Below are positions 34,618 through 46,504 of a DNA stretch of 64,000 nt, one piece after another. The translations under genes were made by a program, and so were the position numbers. Each line of letters starts with the position of its first letter. The stretch's first letter is position 1. Where the stretch lies: contig JAFJTR010000016.1 in assembly GCA_022559985.1 (NCBI GenBank), positions 310,001 to 374,000 on the forward strand, given 5' to 3'. A model generated the notes under the pieces. It made no database searches and was not told the origin of the DNA. It saw nothing but the letters and a program-made list of their open reading frames with translations. Source of the stretch: Parastagonospora avenae f. sp. tritici 18332-5 (taxonomy: Eukaryota; Ascomycota; Dothideomycetes; Pleosporales; Phaeosphaeriaceae).

Positions 34618-35478
34618 TTAAGCAGTCCTTGCGCGAACAAAGTCAGCCGCAGCTGGGGCATCAATCTCATAGTTCCTGTGGTCAGGAGTGATGATGATGC
34701 CGTTGTCGCAGATGTTATCTCCGTCATGGCAGATGATCAGGACCTTGTTGGCAGCGACCTGGCCGAACGACTCATCACGATCCGCGTCACCGAAAGTTAC
34801 GACTATTCATTGTTAGTTTGAGTTGCTTCCATGTCCAGGTACCGAACAAACATACCGGCAGAAACCTTCGCGGCATTCGCGGCTGAGAGCCTTTGTGTAG
34901 CTGTGTGCACGAGCTGGGCACCCTGGCTGTATCCTGATACCACAATCTTCGTCGCTGGGCACTGCGTTACGGCGCGGTTGATGAGGTCGAACATGGTCGT
35001 GGCTCCACCAGCATCTCCACCAGCAAGGAAGCCGAAAACGTTCGCGGGATAGTCCACTCCCTGGATGGCTAATTGACCTGCGCCCCCAAGGCGGCTAGCC
35101 AATGCGTTGAAGAAAGTTGGGCCCTCGGAGTTTGCCTCACCCACGTTACCGGCTTGGGTGGTGCCACGCGCGTAGATGACAGTGACGGCTCGGCATCTGT
35201 AACCATAGTGTAAGTGTCTGGATTGCTTGAACTTGACAGGAAACATACGGAGTACCGTCGGTCAACTGGTTGAAAGTGTCTCCATTGAACTGGCGCTTAG
35301 TTACAGCAGCCTCTCCTGTGGGCTGGCTCTCGAGCTGCGCGGCGTACTCTTCGACGGTAAGATCTGAGTCGACAAGGTCGGTGATGGGGAAGCTGGCGCC
35401 CTCTTGTGGCGACGGTGCAGCAGTTGGGGCCGCAACTACGCTAGCGACGAGCAGAGAGATAGGGATGAAGCACTTCAT
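34618..35478 (-). CDS. Secreted cutinase
   Basis: Serine esterase hydrolysing the plant cuticle polyester (CE5). Exons 35478-35249, 35196-34856 and 34802-34618 (251 residues), introns 52 and 53 nt. Signal peptide about 1-16 (MKCFIPISLLVASVVA), then a propeptide ending at a dibasic Kex2-type site (AAVTKR about residue 61). The catalytic serine is in GYSQG (about Ser167), the Asp in CHDGDNICDNG and the His in TPDHRNYE, the full triad. Four cysteines (CRAV, QCPA, IICH, NICD) suit the two conserved disulphides. Its presence suggests a plant-associated or litter-decomposing lifestyle. Confidence 0.94.
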
Positions 35479-37393
35479 GTTGCTGTTGTGGAGCTGTGGC
35501 TGATTTAAGCGAAAGGGTCGAACGCGCAAGACGAGTCTGTCAGTGTGGTTGCAGATCGATTTGTATGGAACGCCATTACCCTCTTATACCGCCCCATCTT
35601 TCCCTCGATTCAAGTTTCCGTGTCAATCGCTATTCCGTCCAAATCTCCACTCTACTTGGCTCAAAGCCTTACCCGCCTGCCTGCCTGCCCAAGTCGTTCG
35701 CATGTCCGGGATTGACGTTCCTGCATCGCCTTCACGAGGTCGTCATGACTCCAGCCCTCCAATCATCGTTAACTTGAAACTCACGTTGCCGATACTTGGT
35801 GTAGCAGATGTCGCGCACTAATATCACCGTGCATCCTGGCGCGTCCAAGGCATTTGATGCATGCCTATCCTGGATGTGGTCCCGCCTCTAACTATGCTCG
35901 TCATTGTGCACCTTCTCGGTTAGGTTAGCCGCCTGTCAGGTACCGGCGCACGTGTAGAGATCTGTGGAGAGGTCGGACCGAATGTGGGGTGTGGAAAAGG
36001 GAACGTGAGTAGTTCTCGCGATCTCTTTTGCTATTCTTCTAGGGTAGTCGAGGTGGGTAGTTCTGCATTTAGGTCTAGTTCACCGGAGCATTGTTCCTGG
36101 ATAGTCCTCACATCAATTTATGTCAGGATATTGGTAGACATGAGGACTAGTGATCGACGAGAACAGGTCCCACAAGTATCGAAAACGGCTTGCCAGCTAT
36201 GCAAGATACAAGCTTGCGACAAACCTCGGTTTCAAGGCTATATTTACTCCTCATCTGTTACGTACAAGCCTCGGGTACTCAGCATACCGGCTCAGTATCG
36301 ACAAAACTCATGATCCAACAGCTTGCTTGTGGAGCCATAGTTTGAGAAGTTGATCTAGAAGCGCAAGAGAAGCACGAGCATTGACTGTTCAGCGCTGATG
36401 CCAAGGCAAGATCGCAGTACAGGACCGATAATTGGCAACACGTGTGCAAACAAGCACCAGAGAGCATTGCGCTCGACCCATTCGAAGGTTGCCTTCTGAA
36501 CAGCGGCGCAATGTTTCACATTGGCCCGAAGTCCGTTGTCGTCACAACTCCCGTCTTCTACCCACCAGTCGGGATACTTGCTTCAATATGTTATGTCGGA
36601 CCGGTGCTGCACCACCATTCTCGATGCCTGCAGGTTATTGTCACACCCTGAGTGTCTATGTAATTGATTCTCACTGCTCGTCATACGCTTTGTGAGTTTC
36701 TACAGCTCCCACTAGGCCCTCCTTTCTACCTTTCGGTTAACCTCATTCTCAAATTCTTCGAATCTTTCGGTTTATCTCATTGCTAGATTTCGAGCGACTT
36801 GAGTATCTAAACTTTGTTCCTTTAGCCGCTTTTTCGCCTAGGCAATTACGCCATATTCACGGCTGCGGAAAGGCTGCAGTTGAGACACTCAATGGTGAAG
36901 AGAAGTTCTGTGGCAGTGGAATTAAATAGAAACTATTGCTGTAACGCAGTGGTATTGGATACGGAAACATCAACACCCACAAGCTCGTAGAAGGGTCGGA
37001 TTGGGACTTTGTTTCTTGACACGAACATTCTCTGAGATTGGCTTGTGCTGGGGCCTAAGTGAAACACAGCGTGTGAAGCGCGATTTTCACACAAAGGAAC
37101 GCAAAGTCCCCGCAGGTATTATGGGATTCAAGACGACATTCGTCCGCTTGGGATCTGCGATCTTAAGACATAGTTTGAGCAATCAGTTGTACGCAGCCGA
37201 ATCAAATCGAATCGAGACAACACGTATTCTGAACATAGCCGACGAAGAATCGTCAACGGCCTAAAATGTTCTTTGTCAATTTAAAAGCAGGTGTGGCCCG
37301 TTTCTGCATCCAACTGGATTCAACAACCTGTTGTGCTGAAGGTCGATCTCCAGGCGTAAATGACAACATCCATCTCAAAAGTGCGAGAAAGTC
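35479..37393. other. Gene-poor stretch
   Basis: 1.9 kb upstream of cutinase. Only domain-less ORFs under 110 codons. No transposon ends, tandem repeats or RNA genes recognised. Confidence 0.6.
35581..35588 (-). promoter_or_regulatory. TATA box of the cutinase gene
   Basis: TATAAGAG on the minus strand, about 105 bp before the cutinase ATG, a normal position for an inducible fungal promoter. Confidence 0.4.
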
Positions 37394-38133
37394 CTACTTA
37401 TCTTCCTCTTCCATTTCAGCCATCCCAGCGTCTTTTCGGGGTTCTTGGACGGAATACTCGAGCCGATGTTCGAGCAGCCGACGAGGCTCACCATCTACCC
37501 TCTGAAGTTTGTGATCAAAATATTCGTGGCGATTTACCCAGCTTTCCCACAGCTCTGTAGGTAAATCGCCCAATGTGTCCACATGCTCTCCAAGAACCCT
37601 GTCTCTGGTTGGGAACCAAGTATCGAACAGGGGTCGCTGGCCCATGATCGCGAATACGACACATGCGAGACTCCAGATCTCTGCGGAAAACGTGACAGGT
37701 GACTTAAGATCTAAGAGTATTTCTGGCGATCGTAATGCTAAGGGCGTATGGGAAACCTGGGGTCCGTCCATCGCCGGCCGAAAGGATTCGCTGAAGTCGG
37801 TCAAGAAGATACGTGAGTCAGCATGTGAAATTGCGTCGCTGGCGTCTCCAAACCAAACTGCTACGACGCCATGAGTAGGTACCCACGGATCCAGAGATTT
37901 GTCTATTCGTGTAAGTTCCTCAAGCTCAGGCTTCCCATACTTTTCAATGAGCTGATCCGGCATAAGGTTGTCGATCGAACTGGACAGGCAAAGAAGGATG
38001 TTCGCTTCATGCAGATCTAGAATTGTGGTCAGAATTGTGTTAGATTTCTCGTATCATCGGGTCATTGTCTACCTGCATGAACGGTAAGCTGATCATGACT
38101 ATGCCTGTCCGGGAATAGCTCACTCAATGTCAT
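37394..38133 (-). pseudogene. N-terminally truncated SRPK-like kinase (remnant or fragment)
   Basis: Encodes only the C-lobe of an SRPK-like protein kinase. Best model: exons 38133-38073 and 38016-37394 (227 residues), 56-nt intron. Catalytic-loop equivalent is HADLHEANILL (HRD-x4-N replaced by HAD-x4-N), the DFG position reads DFS in RIFLTDFSESF, and the APE position reads LRSPEILL, followed by FSAEIWSLACVVFAIM and a truncated C-terminus. The glycine loop, the ATP lysine and the rest of the N-lobe are absent; the frame immediately upstream of the ATG is closed, and the neighbouring frame (about 38130-38215) is open but encodes no kinase motif. Such SRPK-like fragments are common in Dothideomycetes. 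A pseudokinase with a missed first exon is the alternative. Confidence 0.6.
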
Positions 38134-38366
38134 TTTGGGTCAACCGTTGATGAGGAATCATCAAGAGAGTCAGCCGGTTGCGAGTTTTCATTGAACAGCA
38201 TGGAGAACGAGAACGTGCCATTTCTTTTGATAAGATATCACACCTCGTGATCAAGAAGCAATGGCAGCATTGCTCAAGGCAAACTGTGTTCTCGGCACAG
38301 TCTTCGGGTAGCTAAGCTCGAACAATTTCCACCTCCCACGGTGCCCTACCCAACATAAGTCCCATC

Positions 38367-39017
38367 CTACTGCCTCCATATATGATGCATCTCAGCTCGG
38401 CAAAGAGCTATAGCCAAGATCTGAGAGTCGCGTTAGTCTCAACACACTCCACAAGAAGGGACCTTAGAGCTTACAACAGCTGGGTCTACACCTCCAGCAA
38501 TCCTCACTCTCCAAGAACTCCGATCAACACGGCTGAGATCCGTAATGTCGTTCGACTCTTGCAGCAGCAACTCAGCAATACAGCTGTCTTCAAAATAGAC
38601 TTGAGTCGTAATCGCGCTATGATCTTTCTGCCGCACCTCCAACACCCCGTCCTCCCCCCCTTCGATTCCTTTAACAACCATATCCAAATCCGAGCGTCTC
38701 GCCGGATTAATATGCCGTAATTCCGCGACCTGCCCACCGCCGGGTCTCTCCACAGTCCAGAGGTTTTTCATCGCCCAGCCGTGGTGGCGCAGGTCGAAGA
38801 GCGGTTGGCCCGTGGTGTCTTTGATCTGGCGGCGCCAGGACCAGGATTTCATTAGACCGTCGCCTCCTCCTCCGAAGAGCTCTTGGCCTTTTTCATCCAC
38901 CACGGTGACTTTCGAGAACATGCGGTCGTGACATTTGATGAAGATGCTGGTTTCTGAGGGGGCGGTTGGCATGTCGGAGATGTGGAAAGGTAGGGAGCAG
39001 AATTCGAGGGCTGCCAT
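38367..39017 (-). CDS. LURP-one-related (LOR / DUF567) protein
   Basis: Tubby-C-like fold protein of the LURP-one-related family, 198 residues; molecular role unknown, possibly membrane-lipid binding. Exons 39017-38475 and 38420-38367; 54-nt phase-0 intron with GTAAGC donor and CTCAG acceptor. Family cues: FSKVTVVDEKGQELF, SWRRQIKDTTGQPLFDLRHH, VYFEDSCIAELLLQ, and the spliced end AGGVDPAVILAIALCRAEMH, which matches the conserved GVDxxxIxxLxLCxAEM terminus of fungal LOR proteins and supports the intron. Confidence 0.85.
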
Positions 39018-40197
39018 TGTATGAAGATACGGTCGAATACGATAGAGTGTAGAGACTTTGGTGGGTGTATCGGCTTTGAAGGTATATGCGTGTAGAACTC
39101 GGCAGTGTCGAGAGATGGAACTGATTTCTTGATGAACGAAAAGAGAACAACAGGTCGTACCTCGAGCAGGCCATTATGAACCACGCCGTAACTATGCAGA
39201 TCTTGGCGAAATGGCTCTGATATATTACAAGCGAGCTGCAACATCGGTTCTTTCTCTGGAAACCTTTGGGATAAGATGCTTCAATGACTATTGGCTTCAA
39301 TACTCACCGACAGCGACGCACCCAGGCGTAAGCCGCACAATTGTTCGAATTGAAATCCAAGACCTGGTCCAATTGAACGCTTCACGCCATATGCACGTTC
39401 TCAACTACCAAACGCACCGGTATAGCACATGCATTCTACATACATCTCAGCAACGAGGATTACTGGGCTACTGCATGGCGTCCCATGCCAACGCCTAGCC
39501 GACAACATTTATCCGAACGAACATGATAGCTCAGCGCGGATCTTGTCTGGAATGGGGAATCCTCCGGTGTCGAAGGATCTTGATCCTTGTTTGGCATTAT
39601 GCGATGATGGCACTTCGTACATGCTGAACTAAGATAGAGCCTGTACTCGTCCCATGCATATAGGTTTGCGCTAGATCGCTTGAGAAAGTCGAGGAACGTT
39701 TAGGGAGAGTTGATTTAGAACGTCATTCGAATGGATGTGGGCTTTTGTGTTCCTTATTTTGTAATATGTTGATCCGGTAGGATTCCGCTATGACGGCTTA
39801 GGTGAGGTGGACGGCGGTATGGATGGACCGGGGCGTAGTAGATGCCCAGAGAGAATGACGGCGCGAGAGGGTAAAGTCGTTCCAGCCTAGAGAGCCGTAG
39901 GTAAAGCTGGTAGGTACTCAATGTTATCAAAGCTCTTGACTTCCATCTTGCATGACGAAGCGATCTTTGGTCTTGCTCGCAACTTTCCCTTGGATCTCGG
40001 TAGCCATTAAATCTTCTGCAATATACTGTCCCGACCCCTCCTCCAACCACCCGGCGTGTTTTCAACAACGGGTCTACCATCCAACCAGTGCCCTCCTCTC
40101 CTGATCTCAGCCTTGGCTAATTTCATACCCGCCAACTCTTCGTTCTAAAATTGTTTCGACACGCCTTCATCCGGATTCGCCTGTCTCCACTCTATCT
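39018..40197. other. Intergenic
   Basis: 1.18 kb with only short domain-less ORFs on both strands. Nothing supported. Confidence 0.55.
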
Positions 40198-41330
40198 CTA
40201 CTTCTCAAAACTCATCAGGCGAGGTCGATGGTACACGATAACTGTATCCATATCCCAGTCCCAGTAACTACGCTTTTTGTCCGCATCCAGTCTCCGAATA
40301 TGATCTCCATGTTTCCATTTGTCGAAAGCAATTGCGGGCAGTGGCCTCTCGATACAACCATCCTCTGCTTCGAGGACATCAGCTGGCAATCGACTGCCAC
40401 CGATCGCCGTACGCCAAATCTGGCCTTCCGCAAATTCTTCCACCTCTTCCAGGCTATTCATGACAATTTCTTCATCATTGTGAAGTCTCATCAGATATAC
40501 CTGAGTCGTCAGATGTGATCCTAGAGTCATGGTGGGGAAAGCCCAGGTTTCCCTTTCAGCGCGATCGGAGCGGAGGATAGTTCTGATGGATGATGTAAAG
40601 ATGACTTTTCCGAGCATTGCGCATATTTTTGCCTGCTTGAGATTTCGAGCCAGGTTCACCAGCGTTCCGGCACGATACGGAAAAGCCGGATCCGGTGCTT
40701 CGTCGTCGGAAGAACCTTCCCAATCTTGGCCACGATGTGTCGTTTTCATGTCGTGTGGCGACCCGAAGTTGACTACGAGAGATTTGAGCTTTGGTAGTGC
40801 ACATAGCCGCAAGTCTGATCCTCTCATGCCGTAGTCGCAGCAATAGTCGCCGGATAGCATCGCAAACATGGGCATACTTCACTTAGATTTCGACAAGTGT
40901 TGGGCGAGGAGTTGAGCAGCGCGACAATTCTGGCTCGAGGAATCGAGCGAGTACTATGCCCTTCTATGAGTAAGCTGAACGAGGCAAGATTTTTGAATTT
41001 TGAGATGACGGGAATAATGCTGTTGAGTCTCCGCTCAAGTGAGATTTCGAAGGTCCATGAATCAGTCCATTTGTCCCTGATATCTCGCCCAAGCTGCACA
41101 GATAAAGAGCGAATCCGATCGCCATATTTCTCAGCATTGAACAGAACCGCAAAACGCTCGACTGTTGTATCGTTGAGTGCGACGTTCCTGTAGAGAACGT
41201 GGTGTCCAAGCTGGTACCAGCGCTTGCAAACTAGGATGAATTGGAGAAGGTTGTTGGTGACGCTTTGCTGTTTCAGGTGTGCCGCGAGAGCGATGACAAG
41301 GTCATCTGGAAGGCTCGACATGGTGGACAT
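40198..41330 (-). CDS. F-box-like protein, splice structure uncertain
   Basis: Two overlapping minus-strand frames form one gene. The first (from ATG 41330) has an F-box-like start SSLPDDLVIALAAHLKQQSV then LLQFILVCKRWYQLGHHVLY. The second (to stop 40198) has LRLCALPKLKSLVVNFG and an Asp/Trp-rich end. A 68-nt intron 40815-40882 (GTGAAG ... ATCAG) joins them in phase and gives CRNLNLRLCALPKL, total 354 residues, but its branch point is weak and it removes GDYCCDYGMRGSD, which looks coding. A single-base frameshift near 40860 is the rival explanation, in which case it is a pseudogene. Confidence 0.6.
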
Positions 41331-41691
41331 TGAAGGCGATGTTGATCCGTGGTGGATTGGAGGACAAGAAATCTAAAAGAGGCCGCAGGCGCAGGTAGGT
41401 ATAAGCTCGAACGCTAGTCCCGAACTTACCTCAGCATCGTTTTGGTTATTACTTGTGTACAACTCTAAATACCACAGTCTACGCATGACTTCAAAAAGAC
41501 AGTATCACATCTGTTCATTTTTGTGGTATGAGCTTCAAGTGGTATATTTACGATAGAAGATAGGCGGAGATACGTACTATATGTACAGTGTGCTAAAAGA
41601 GAATGTGCGATGGAAAGATGTGAATAGCCCAGCCATGTATGCCATTACGCCAGCACCCCTATTCGTCGGTATCATAAAACGCTAAAAACTA
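41331..41691. other. Intergenic
   Basis: 361 bp: promoter of the F-box-like gene and 3' flank of the RING gene. Nothing seen. Confidence 0.6.
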
Positions 41692-43647
41692 TTATCGGAA
41701 GCCAGGAAAGACTTTGTTAAGAGTCCGCCGCCATTTCGGCCTGGTGTCGACTTCATCTACATCACTCCCAGGAGCGTGGCGGGCGCCGAGCATCTGTAGC
41801 GCACGCTGGCGCGCCCACTCTCTGCGGTTATGTGTGGGCGAGCAATCTTGAGTGGTGTGTGTGGCTGCTGGAGCAGGAGCTTCACCGCTTGGTGGAATTG
41901 GGGCTGCTGGGGTAGACGTCGTGGTTGGCGCAGTGCCGCTGTTGGCCATCTCAATGTCTGCTGGCCGTGATCGCATCCTTTCTGGAGCGCTGAAAATACG
42001 ACGGCCTGACATCGCTCCTCCTATACGTCTCCCTAGCAATCCGATTGGTCCTGGTGAAGCAGTGTGAGGTTGCGATAGAGTTGCAGGTGTGCTTGGTTGT
42101 CCATTTGCTGAATGCGTGCCGCGTGCGCGCATTCGACTTATATGACGCTCCCTTCGTACCATCATGTTTGTGATTTTCACCGGACAAGCGCCGGGTGGTA
42201 GTACACTTTGCTTGCACAGAGGGCAAAGCGAAGAGTTGCGGAGGAGGAAGGTATCGATGCAATCAGGATGGAAGATATGACGGCATGGTAGCTCGCGGAC
42301 TTGTGTCATGTTAGATTCGAAGTCGTCTAGACATATTGCGCACGTCGGCTGATTCAGGGATGACGCTGGGGCGCCCACTGCAGTGGGCGCAGACGAATGG
42401 CGCACGAGGGGAGAAGTTTTGTATCCCGTCTCAGCATCTACAGACGACGAAGCGAGATTTGCCGCTGGCAGAGGACTCTGCGGGATTGCCTTCTCGTGAT
42501 CAGTGACGTTATTGGCTGTGTATGTATACACGGGCAGCTTGTCGAGGACCTGTTGAGATACGTTCAGGCGCTTTACTCCAAGTGCTTCGAGGTCGACTTC
42601 GCCAGCGAGCACACGCCGTTGAAGGATGTTGCGCCGCCTCCGCTGGATGAAATGCATTGCGACAGATGTGCCACAGACTGCGACGATGAGTATAGCCAGG
42701 ACAATGACAAGGAAAACCCATAAGCTTGGAAGCTGAGCACCTTGGTCTGTCGCCACTGTAGCCCACAGACGAACGTAGTCGCTGGGGTCGAACTCTTGCG
42801 CTAGGTCATCGCCATGTGGAACACTGGTCACATTGCCCGAGTACTGTGCCAATTGATTCATGATGATGTCGCCCGTCATGGAAGATAGCGCATATGTAGG
42901 GAAGGTGTTTGCGCTCTGCCAGCTACCACCATCGTTGAGACTCCAGGACGGATCGTTGAGGACCGGGGGCTGGTCATTGCCTCGCCCAGGCTGGTACACG
43001 AAGATGCCCTTGGTAGGCTCCTTGCGCGCGGCGGCAAAGTACTCGAGCGTGCATTGCGCGGAAAACCAAGGGGCGATTGCGATCAAGGCGTAGTCCTTGT
43101 CTTGTGGAAGGTTGGCCAGCCGTGTCGCATTCGCGGCCACGTGCTTTTGCTCCTCGCTCTTGCAGCCATCCGAGCTTAGATCGGGGACGTATAGTATGCC
43201 ATACGGATCCGAGCGGCCGACGCCTTTGGTCGAGAGAGTCTGGAAATTGCCATCGATGCGGTAAGCAAAGGAGACGCTGGAATTGAGAGTTTCGAACTCT
43301 TTGTTGTCGTAATTGATTGTGTATGGATCTGGAAAGTCAATCGTGTAGATGCCGATACGTTGGGCAGCTGTGCGACACGGCGATTAGTGGCATGTTCCAA
43401 GCAGCGACAGGTGGTGACGTACTCATGTTGAAGCGCAGTGGACAATGGACGGTTACACAGGGGCCACAGGAATGCAGCTACAACCTCGCATGCTGGATCG
43501 ATCAGTCGAGAATAGCGTATGTACAGGAAATGCGACGCGCAGCAGAGTGAGAGTCAGAGTGAACAATCGAGAGGGCAGCAGAGTGGCGTTCACGAGCTGA
43601 AATCTGGGTGGTTGACGGCGGCTGGAAACCGCTTCTGCCGGATGCAT
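41692..43647 (-). CDS. PA-TM-RING membrane E3 ubiquitin ligase
   Basis: Predicted endomembrane ubiquitin ligase of the protease-associated/transmembrane/RING class (RNF13/RMR-like). Exons 43647-43525, 43477-43423 and 43367-41692 (617 residues), introns 47 and 55 nt. N-terminal hydrophobic segment (LFTLTLTLLRVAF) is a signal peptide or anchor. The lumenal part (about 40-275) has the PA-like stretch ALIAIAPWFSAQCTLEYFAA. One TM helix at LPSLWVFLVIVLAILIVAV, about 280-300. The RING-H2 reads CAICLDDF ... CRHIFHPDCID ... CPLCKQ (about 410-460). The C-terminal 130 residues are basic and Ser/Pro-rich. Divergent from ADA3. The N-terminal two exons rest on phase and a spliced cysteine block (CGPCVTVHCPL), so are slightly less sure. 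Confidence 0.85.
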
Positions 43648-44126
43648 GGATGCCCGGATCACGGAAAGCTTAGCCAAAGCTTGTTGGCGCCGGTTGCACG
43701 TTACAAATGTCCAATTGCGTCGACGCGCAATTGTTCGTAGTAAGCTGACGACGAATGCGCCCAAGCGCAGGATGCAGCGGAGAATTGCGTCGCGTCATCA
43801 CGGGACTAGGCGGTATGTAGTGAAGGTCCTGCCTGACTGCATTGGTGTCCGTGAGAGGCGCTTGGCGAGCTCGGACGCTGCATAGGCGATGCAGCAGCTG
43901 CGAATGTGACATCGTGGACCATGATTCACAGCACCAATCCTCGCACACACCCCGTCGCCTGCTGCCCCCGCCCACGATGATTCCTGTATAGAAATTTCTC
44001 CAGCCATACATACCCAGCCGAGTGCGCAGTCACGTGCGCGCAGCCTGAGGCCGCCTGCTCCCCACGTCCACGGCGCGTCTTCCCCGCATACCCCAACATT
44101 CCACGGCCTCACCACCAGCACCCGCA
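43648..44126. other. Divergent promoter, RING ligase / ADA3
   Basis: 479 bp between head-to-head genes; GC-rich, no TATA seen. No gene. Confidence 0.6.
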
Positions 44127-46197
44127 ATGGCTCCCTCCAATGTGAGCAGCAAGGGCAAGGCGAAGCCTGGCTCAAAGCCATCGGCCACCCCACGCAGTCG
44201 AAACACCACACCGCTACCCAACGTGCGCGCCTCAACGGAGCCCTCGTCGTCCTCGTCATACTTCAACAAGCCCCTCAGCTCCTACCTAAAAAGATGCGAA
44301 ACCACTCTGGAGGAGATATTGGACGCCGGAGGAAGCAGCACATCGATACCATCGGGCAGCAAGCTGCTCGCCATGCGTGACAAGATCGAGTCGACAGTAG
44401 TCAAGAACGTTGAGACGCGGTGCACACATTCCGAGAGCGTGTTGAGGGAGCTGCAGGGCATGAGGAAGAATCGAGGGCCGCGTGAAAGGGAAAAGGACAA
44501 GGACACCGAAGACCGCGAGCGCAAACCGAAGCTGAAGAAGGTTGCGAAGAAGCACGATGAGGACGGCAAGCACCCGCCCACGACAGGCGCCCATGGCGTC
44601 ACCAGACAGGATGGTGTAGATGTCAACAAAGGTACGTCCTTACCGTAAGAAAAGCTACCCGCTTTCACCTCCACCACCCGTACGGACCCCGCGCGGCGGT
44701 CCGTTGTAAAATTTCCTTCCACGTGCTGTCACCACCCAACACCAATCGCCAGCAGCGTCGCAACTAATCAGCAGAGTTGCAACCATGCGTACAAGATCAA
44801 GATCAATGCTGACAGGGTCGTTCACAGACAATTCGTCCGCCATGTCCTCGCCTATATCACAGGCTCCGCCCTCCGCAGCTGGCGCCGGCGATGCGGCCTC
44901 TCCCACCGGGTCTGACGTCTCACACCAGCCTGCGCCCGCGCCCGCTGTGCCGCAGTTCCAGACATTCGGCCCAGATCCCGCCAAGTTCGACGATCCCACC
45001 ATATACCACATTCGCGACGTCACCCCGGGCATGTCAGCCGAGGAGCGCAAGGAGATCTACTGTGTTGCCGACTTCCCCCCATCCGACCTGCGTGACCGCA
45101 CCGCTGGCTCGCCGCCGAACAAAGACTTCTCAAACGCAAAGCCAGCAACACAGGTTAACGCCACTGTGTTTGCCAACTATGTGGAGCCTTACATCCGACC
45201 GCTTACGGAGGAAGATGTAGCATTCTTGAAAGAGCGGGGCGATAGGATAGCACCATTCGTGCTCCCAAGGCGTGGAAACCGGCACTATAAGGAGATCTGG
45301 GCAGAGGAGGATGGCGCCATGCACATCGACTCAAATGACCAACGACCAGCGCCCAATGTACCGCGTGGTGCAGCTGAGGACGTCACTGATGATGTACTCG
45401 AGACTGACCAAGTATCGACTGGTCCATTGCTGGCCCGACTGTTGGGTACTCTACGTCCAGAGGGACGCGGCAACCAGAACAGTTCTAACGGCACAAACGG
45501 TCTCAACGACGATGCTATGGACATTGATGAAGGCGCCGGTGCACCCGCGGATACCACAAATACCAACTCAATACCTGCCGCCACCCAGCTTCCCGACTTC
45601 CAATCTCCAGCATGGAAGTCCGCTCAGTCCAACGGCCGCACCGAATACAGCGGCCTCGAAGACCGCGTCCTGATGGAGCTGAAGCACTACGGTCTGATCT
45701 CCGAAGCCGACGCCGAGTCCGCCGCCTACGACTCCCACTTCGACGACGAAGTCGCCCAGCGTCTGCGCTTCCTCCAAGAAGAACTCCGCAAACAGTCCAT
45801 CGTCAACGGCGCGCGCAAACAGCGCCTCCTCGGCCTCACCGAAGAGCGCATCGCCCAGCAGGAATACAACACCATTGCCGACGACCTCGACAACCAGCTC
45901 AACTCCGCATACCTCAAGCGCAACCGCAACATCGGCAAGGGCAAGAAGCAGAACAAGCGTCCCGGTGGTGCGGGTGGTGGCAGTCATGCTATCGCTGGCA
46001 CGGCTGTCACGAGACCTGGTGTTGGCGAGCCGATCAAGACGCTCATGGAGCGCAGGCAGCAGTGGATCAACACCATCGGCCCTGTCGTCAACTACGGCAA
46101 GACGGGCCTACCTACCGACAGCATCTTCGAGGAGGAGAGGATGAAGGACCTTGAGAGCAGGGAGGTGGAGATCTGGAACACCGAGGCTGAGGAGTAG
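44127..46197 (+). CDS. ada3: SAGA complex subunit Ada3 (Ngg1)
   Basis: Adaptor of the SAGA histone acetyltransferase module, linking Gcn5 and Ada2. Exons 44127-44631 and 44777-46197 (641 residues). The intron is 145 nt, long for this window, and the acceptor giving the right phase ends in GCAGAG; the join reads GVDVNKVATMRTRSRS. The N-terminal 170 residues include KPLSSYLKRCETTLEEILD and a Lys/Glu-rich charged block; the conserved Ada3 C-terminal domain (about 460-600) begins LEDRVLMELKHYGLISEADA and continues with VAQRLRFLQEELRKQSIVNG and DDLDNQLNSAYLKRNRNIGK, which fits the family. The C-terminal ESREVEIWNTEAEE matches fungal Ada3 ends. Confidence 0.88.
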
Positions 46198-46504
46198 GGC
46201 GCGGTCACTTCACTCGCATACACGGCGTTATCAGGGACGGACGGATCAGGACTGGCATTGGCGTTTTTGGTGAAAACTGGATATCTCGGGTCCGGGTTGT
46301 CTAATTGAGGAATGACCAGGCGTTATCAGGAACATCGTTGATGAAGATACCAAGGTCGATAGCTCTACATGCGGTGTAGCAAAACATGCTATGCTTTGAA
46401 AACAAGGAATTGAACTTTGTACAATTAATCATACAATATCTACGCTCTCTCATGTGCTAGCAATACCTCCCACCCCCATGAACGCCGCAGTATGTACGCT
46501 CACC
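46198..46504. other. Convergent 3' flanks
   Basis: 307 bp between ADA3 and HRD3 stop codons. Nothing seen. Confidence 0.6.

Noticed and set aside
26828..35478. Treating histidine kinase, synthase, transporter and cutinase as one cluster
   Set aside because: Only the synthase-transporter pair has a plausible functional link; shared strand alone is weak evidence.
35479..37393. Hidden transposon in the gene-poor stretch
   Set aside because: No terminal repeats, target duplications or reverse-transcriptase or transposase motifs found by eye.
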